Assembly (NCBI GenBank): GCA_021788565.1
Contig: JAJYKO010000298.1
Span: 1 to 6,857, forward strand
DNA: 6,857 nucleotides
From: Chloroflexota bacterium
GTDB lineage: Bacteria > Chloroflexota > UBA6077
Direction of reading: 5' to 3'
The position numbers and the translations under genes are program-made. The notes under the pieces were generated by a model. The model saw nothing but the letters and a program-made list of their open reading frames with translations. It was not told the DNA's origin and did not search any database. Of this stretch, positions 4,411 through 6,857 are shown in pieces; within the stretch, counting starts at the first letter, position 1; every line of letters starts with the position of its first letter.

Positions 4411-5049
4411 GACGACTCCATCCAGGTCCTGATCGCCTCCAACTATCCTGTGACTCGGACCGGACTTCGAACGATCCTCGACGGCTCGGAAAGAGCCACG
4501 GTCGCTGGCGAGTCTTCCTTGCAGGATCTCCTGGCACAGGCCACAAGCCTGCGCCCTGATATAGTCCTGATGGACGTTTCTTCCGGGGAGCAGGACGAGC
4601 TGGAAATCCTTTCCCAGTTGATGTCGGAGCTGCCAGCCGTGGGAGTTGTAATTCTCAGCGGCGACCCGGGGAACACATCCGCCGTGGAAGCCCTCCAGGC
4701 CGGGGTGCGCGGGTACCTGCTCAGGGATGCTTCACCAGAGGAGATCGTCGAGACGGTGCGGGCGGTTGGCCAGGGGCTGACGGTCCTTCACCCTGCCGTG
4801 GCCAGGGCCCTCCTCGCGGGCTCCCGCCAACCGCAGCCGGCCGCCGCCGATGAGCCGCTGACAGCACGGGAGTTGGAGGTGTTACAGCTAATGGCCCAGG
4901 GTCTGCCCAGCAAGACCATCGCCACGCGCCTGCACATCAGCGAGCACACGGTTAAGTTTCACGTCGGGGCGATCCTGGCGAAGCTCGGGGCGGCCAGCCG
5001 AACCGAAGCTGTGGCCCTGGCAATCCGGCGAGGGCTGATTGCCCTCTGA
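4405..5049 (+). CDS. NarL/LuxR-family response regulator with degenerate receiver
   Basis: The 214-residue protein has a receiver domain (about 6-122), a short alanine/proline linker, and a C-terminal LuxR-type helix-turn-helix (about 150-210). The DNA-binding part is canonical: LTARELEVLQLMAQGLPSKTIA and then ISEHTVKFHVGAILAKL. In the receiver the likely phosphoacceptor D57 (DIVLMDV) and S85 (VILSG) remain. The usual acidic pair at the end of strand 1 is S12-N13 (LIASNYP), and the usual lysine in GYLLKDA is R107. Mg2+-dependent phosphorylation is therefore doubtful. No sensor kinase is in the window. ATG 4405 is chosen; a TTG at 4399 would add two residues. Neither has a ribosome site at normal spacing (AGGA at 4382-4385), and the start lies inside a repeat. 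Confidence 0.95.
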   Translation: MADDSIQVLIASNYPVTRTGLRTILDGSERATVAGESSLQDLLAQATSLRPDIVLMDVSSGEQDELEILSQLMSELPAVGVVILSGDPGNTSAVEALQAGVRGYLLRDASPEEIVETVRAVGQGLTVLHPAVARALLAGSRQPQPAAADEPLTARELEVLQLMAQGLPSKTIATRLHISEHTVKFHVGAILAKLGAASRTEAVALAIRRGLIAL

Positions 5050-5059
5050 AGACAGATTC

Positions 5060-5080
5060 GCGAGCAGCGAGCATCGAGAA
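5060..5080 (+). repeat. Short heptamer repeat in regulator-methyltransferase gap
   Basis: GCGAGCA is repeated exactly twice (5060-5073) and followed by a degenerate unit TCGAGAA (5074-5080). It begins 10 bp after the regulator's stop codon. The sequence differs from the GTTCTGR arrays, but period and placement are the same. Confidence 0.5.
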
Positions 5081-5103
5081 GAACTTTTCCAGTCCGAAGC
5101 CAA

Positions 5104-5110
5104 AGGGAGG
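5104..5110 (+). promoter_or_regulatory. Ribosome binding site that sets a TTG start
   Basis: AGGGAGG lies 5 nt before TTG 5116. The first in-frame ATG codons come 21 and 23 codons later and have no ribosome site, so this element decides the start of the methyltransferase. Confidence 0.65.
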
Positions 5111-5115
5111 CGTGG

Positions 5116-5796
5116 TTGTCGGCGCCGCAATACGGAGAGTCCTATTATCAGGACCGGGAGGCGTGGCCAGACTTCCGGATGGAGATGGAGGCCATCCTCC
5201 GGCTGGCGTATCTGTCCCCAGATTCCAGGGCCCTGGAGGTGGGTTGCGGAAGCGGAGAGCTGCTGGGATGGCTGGGAGGCCGTGCCGCCCTCGTGGCCGG
5301 CGTGGACCTCTCGATGATCGGGCTCGGACTGGCCAGGCGCCGTAGCAAGTCGAGGGTAGCTTGCGCCCGAGCGGAGGTTCTTCCCTTCGAGGATCGGTCC
5401 TTCGATACCATCGTGGGCCAGCACCTCATCGAGCATCTGCCGGATCCGGCCACCGCGCTTCGGGAGTGGTGGAGGGTGCTAAGGCCGGGGGGCAGGCTGG
5501 TCCTGATCACCCCGAACGCAGCCTATCCGGACCCTGCTCACTTCGAGGACCCAACCCACGTCCACATCTTCACTCCCGCGGGTCTCCGAAGTGCCCTCGA
5601 GAGCGCGAGCTTCCGGGTGGAGCAGCTCTTCACGCTATTTCCCTACCTGGGCTCGGGCCGTCTCGCCCGTGCGGCCAGCATACGGCTGGCGCCCCTCGCC
5701 TCTCGGCTGCCCGGACTGTCTATGGCCGGTCGTTCCATCGTGGTGTCAGCCATCCCGCGACGCTCACCTCCGCCCACGGTACGAAACTCGCAGTGA
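5116..5796 (+). CDS. Class I SAM-dependent methyltransferase
   Basis: A 226-residue cytoplasmic enzyme of the Methyltransf_11 type, which transfers the methyl group of S-adenosylmethionine to an unidentified acceptor. Motif I is ALEVGCGSGELLG (39-51). The acid that binds the ribose hydroxyls is D64 in VAGVDLS. Motif II is FDTIVGQHLIEHL (96-108), and motif III is LRPGGRLVLITPN (122-134). The H-F-E-D-P-T-H-V-H-I-F-T segment (142-153) is common in members that act on lipids, quinones or sugars, but it does not fix the substrate. The C-terminal 50 residues are rich in R, L and S and may form an amphipathic helix. The gene begins at TTG, set by AGGGAGG. It lies 66 nt after the response regulator and 54 nt before the DUF255 gene. 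Confidence 0.95.
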   Translation: MSAPQYGESYYQDREAWPDFRMEMEAILRLAYLSPDSRALEVGCGSGELLGWLGGRAALVAGVDLSMIGLGLARRRSKSRVACARAEVLPFEDRSFDTIVGQHLIEHLPDPATALREWWRVLRPGGRLVLITPNAAYPDPAHFEDPTHVHIFTPAGLRSALESASFRVEQLFTLFPYLGSGRLARAASIRLAPLASRLPGLSMAGRSIVVSAIPRRSPPPTVRNSQ

Positions 5797-5801
5797 GTTC
5801 G

Positions 5802-5817
5802 GGCTCGGCAGCGAGCC
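5802..5817 (+). other. Short hairpin in methyltransferase-DUF255 gap
   Basis: GGCTCG (5802-5807) and CGAGCC (5812-5817) pair perfectly across GCAG. There is no T tract, so read-through into the next gene is likely; it may be only a minor processing or stability element. Confidence 0.35.
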
Positions 5818-5850
5818 GGGCGCACTCTGCTTCCTGAAAGGCGGAACACC

Positions 5851-6857
5851 ATGCCGAACCGACTGGCCAAGGAGACGAGCCCCTACCTGCGCCAGCACGC
5901 GGGGAATCCTGTCGACTGGTATCCGTGGGGCGATGAGGCGTTCCAGAAGGCAAAGGCCGAGGACAAGCCTATCTTCCTCAGCATCGGATATTCCGCCTGC
6001 CACTGGTGCCACGTCATGGCTCATGAGTCCTTCGAGGATCCCGAGGTGGCGGCCACCCTCAACCAGAACTTCGTCAGCATCAAGGTGGATCGGGAGGAGA
6101 GGCCTGACCTGGACCAGATCTACATGGCCGCCGTGCAGGCCTTGACGGGACAGGGCGGCTGGCCCATGTCGATGTTCCTCACCCCCGGCGGCGAGCCCTT
6201 CTACGGGGGCACCTACTTTCCGCCCACTCCCCGCGGGGGCATGCCATCCTTCCCCGAGCTGCTGCGGGCTGTTACGGAGGCCTGGCACAGCCGCCGCGAC
6301 CAGTTGCTGGCCAGCGGCCGGCAGGTCGTCTCGGCAATCGCCCAGCAGCAGAGCGTCGAGGTAGCGGAGGGTGAGGAGCCGCTGAAGCCGGAAATCCTGG
6401 GGGCCGCCGTCCAGGAGCTGTGGCGCAGCTACGACGAGCAGCACGCGGGGTGGGGAGGAGGCCCTAAGTTCCCGCAGGCCATGATCCTGGAGTTCTTGCT
6501 TCGCTTCCATCACCGGACGGGAGACCCTCGCGCCCTTCAGATGGTCACGGAGACCCTGGAAGCGATGGCTCGCGGCGGTATCTACGACCAGGTCGGAGGC
6601 GGCTTCCACCGTTATTCGGTGGATGGGGGCTGGCTCGTGCCCCATTTCGAAAAGATGTTGTACGACAACGCGCTGCTGGCCAGGGTCTACCTCCATGCGT
6701 GGCAGGTTACCGGCAACCTCCTCTTCCGAGACGTCTCAGAGGAGACCCTCGACTTCGTGATGCGGGAGATGGCGGATCCGGCAGGTGGCTTCTATTCGGC
6801 ATTGGACGCCGACAGCGAAGGCGAGGAGGGCAAGTTCTACCTATGGACAGCCGGAGA
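5851..6857 (+). CDS. Thioredoxin-fold DUF255 / YyaL (spermatogenesis-associated 20-like) protein, partial
   Basis: The frame is open from ATG 5851 to the right edge (335 codons); family members usually have 650-700 residues, so about half is present. The N-terminal thioredoxin-like domain starts with the family hallmark [20 protein letters not shown] and contains C50-H-W-C53 in [22 protein letters not shown] (102-112) and YGGTYFPP (118-125) follow. From about residue 180 an (alpha/alpha)6-barrel-like region begins, with [15 protein letters not shown] (242-256) and [13 protein letters not shown] (261-273). The family is widespread from bacteria to animals; a thiol or sugar-related role is proposed but not settled. 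No signal peptide is present, so it is cytoplasmic. A GAAAGGCGG stretch lies just upstream of the ATG. It is the last visible gene of the rightward group. Confidence 0.97.
   Translation, partial: MPNRLAKETSPYLRQHAGNPVDWYPWGDEAFQKAKAEDKPIFLSIGYSACHWCHVMAHESFEDPEVAATLNQNFVSIKVDREERPDLDQIYMAAVQALTGQGGWPMSMFLTPGGEPFYGGTYFPPTPRGGMPSFPELLRAVTEAWHSRRDQLLASGRQVVSAIAQQQSVEVAEGEEPLKPEILGAAVQELWRSYDEQHAGWGGGPKFPQAMILEFLLRFHHRTGDPRALQMVTETLEAMARGGIYDQVGGGFHRYSVDGGWLVPHFEKMLYDNALLARVYLHAWQVTGNLLFRDVSEETLDFVMREMADPAGGFYSALDADSEGEEGKFYLWTAG

Overview
The window is GC-rich bacterial DNA that holds ten protein genes, two of them cut by the window edges. No rRNA, tRNA, CRISPR array or transposase was seen. Three things point weakly to a Chloroflexota (Dehalococcoidia-like) or similar environmental lineage: a dihydropteroate synthase with a long N-terminal extension, a histidine phosphatase with VAHR in place of the usual second-histidine motif, and heptanucleotide repeats between genes. 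This is an inference from protein style; no taxonomic marker is present.

Left part (1-2342), all on the minus strand. Read in the direction of transcription, it runs from an 81-codon gene of unknown function (2097-2342), to a five-helix membrane protein (1458-1994), folP (184-1398), and the first 34 codons of what looks like folC (1-103). FolP makes dihydropteroate and FolC adds glutamate to the product, so the last two genes are consecutive steps of folate synthesis. The roles of the first two genes are unknown.

Middle part (2343-3740). A stretch of about 470 bases without genes lies upstream of the 81-codon gene. It contains a good minus-strand promoter overlapped by direct and inverted repeats. 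From this promoter a leader of about 265 nt would run to the gene, and several hairpins can be drawn in it. Beyond this lie two minus-strand genes that look like a toxin-antitoxin pair: a PIN-domain nuclease (3077-3529) followed by an 80-codon partner (2810-3052). A perfect 20-bp palindrome sits just past the partner's stop codon. The gap 3530-3740 holds divergent promoters for the toxin and for the rightward genes.

Right part (3741-6857), all on the plus strand: a histidine phosphatase, a NarL/LuxR-type response regulator whose receiver lacks the usual acidic pair, a class I SAM-dependent methyltransferase, and the N-terminal half of a YyaL/DUF255 thioredoxin-fold protein. The gaps of 46, 66 and 54 nt would fit one transcript, but no shared pathway is evident.

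The most unusual structure is a set of 7-bp tandem arrays found in three intergenic gaps between co-directional genes. One 20-nt stretch is identical between two of them and has the same orientation relative to transcription. One array forms a hairpin in front of folC, and another contains the start codon of the response regulator.
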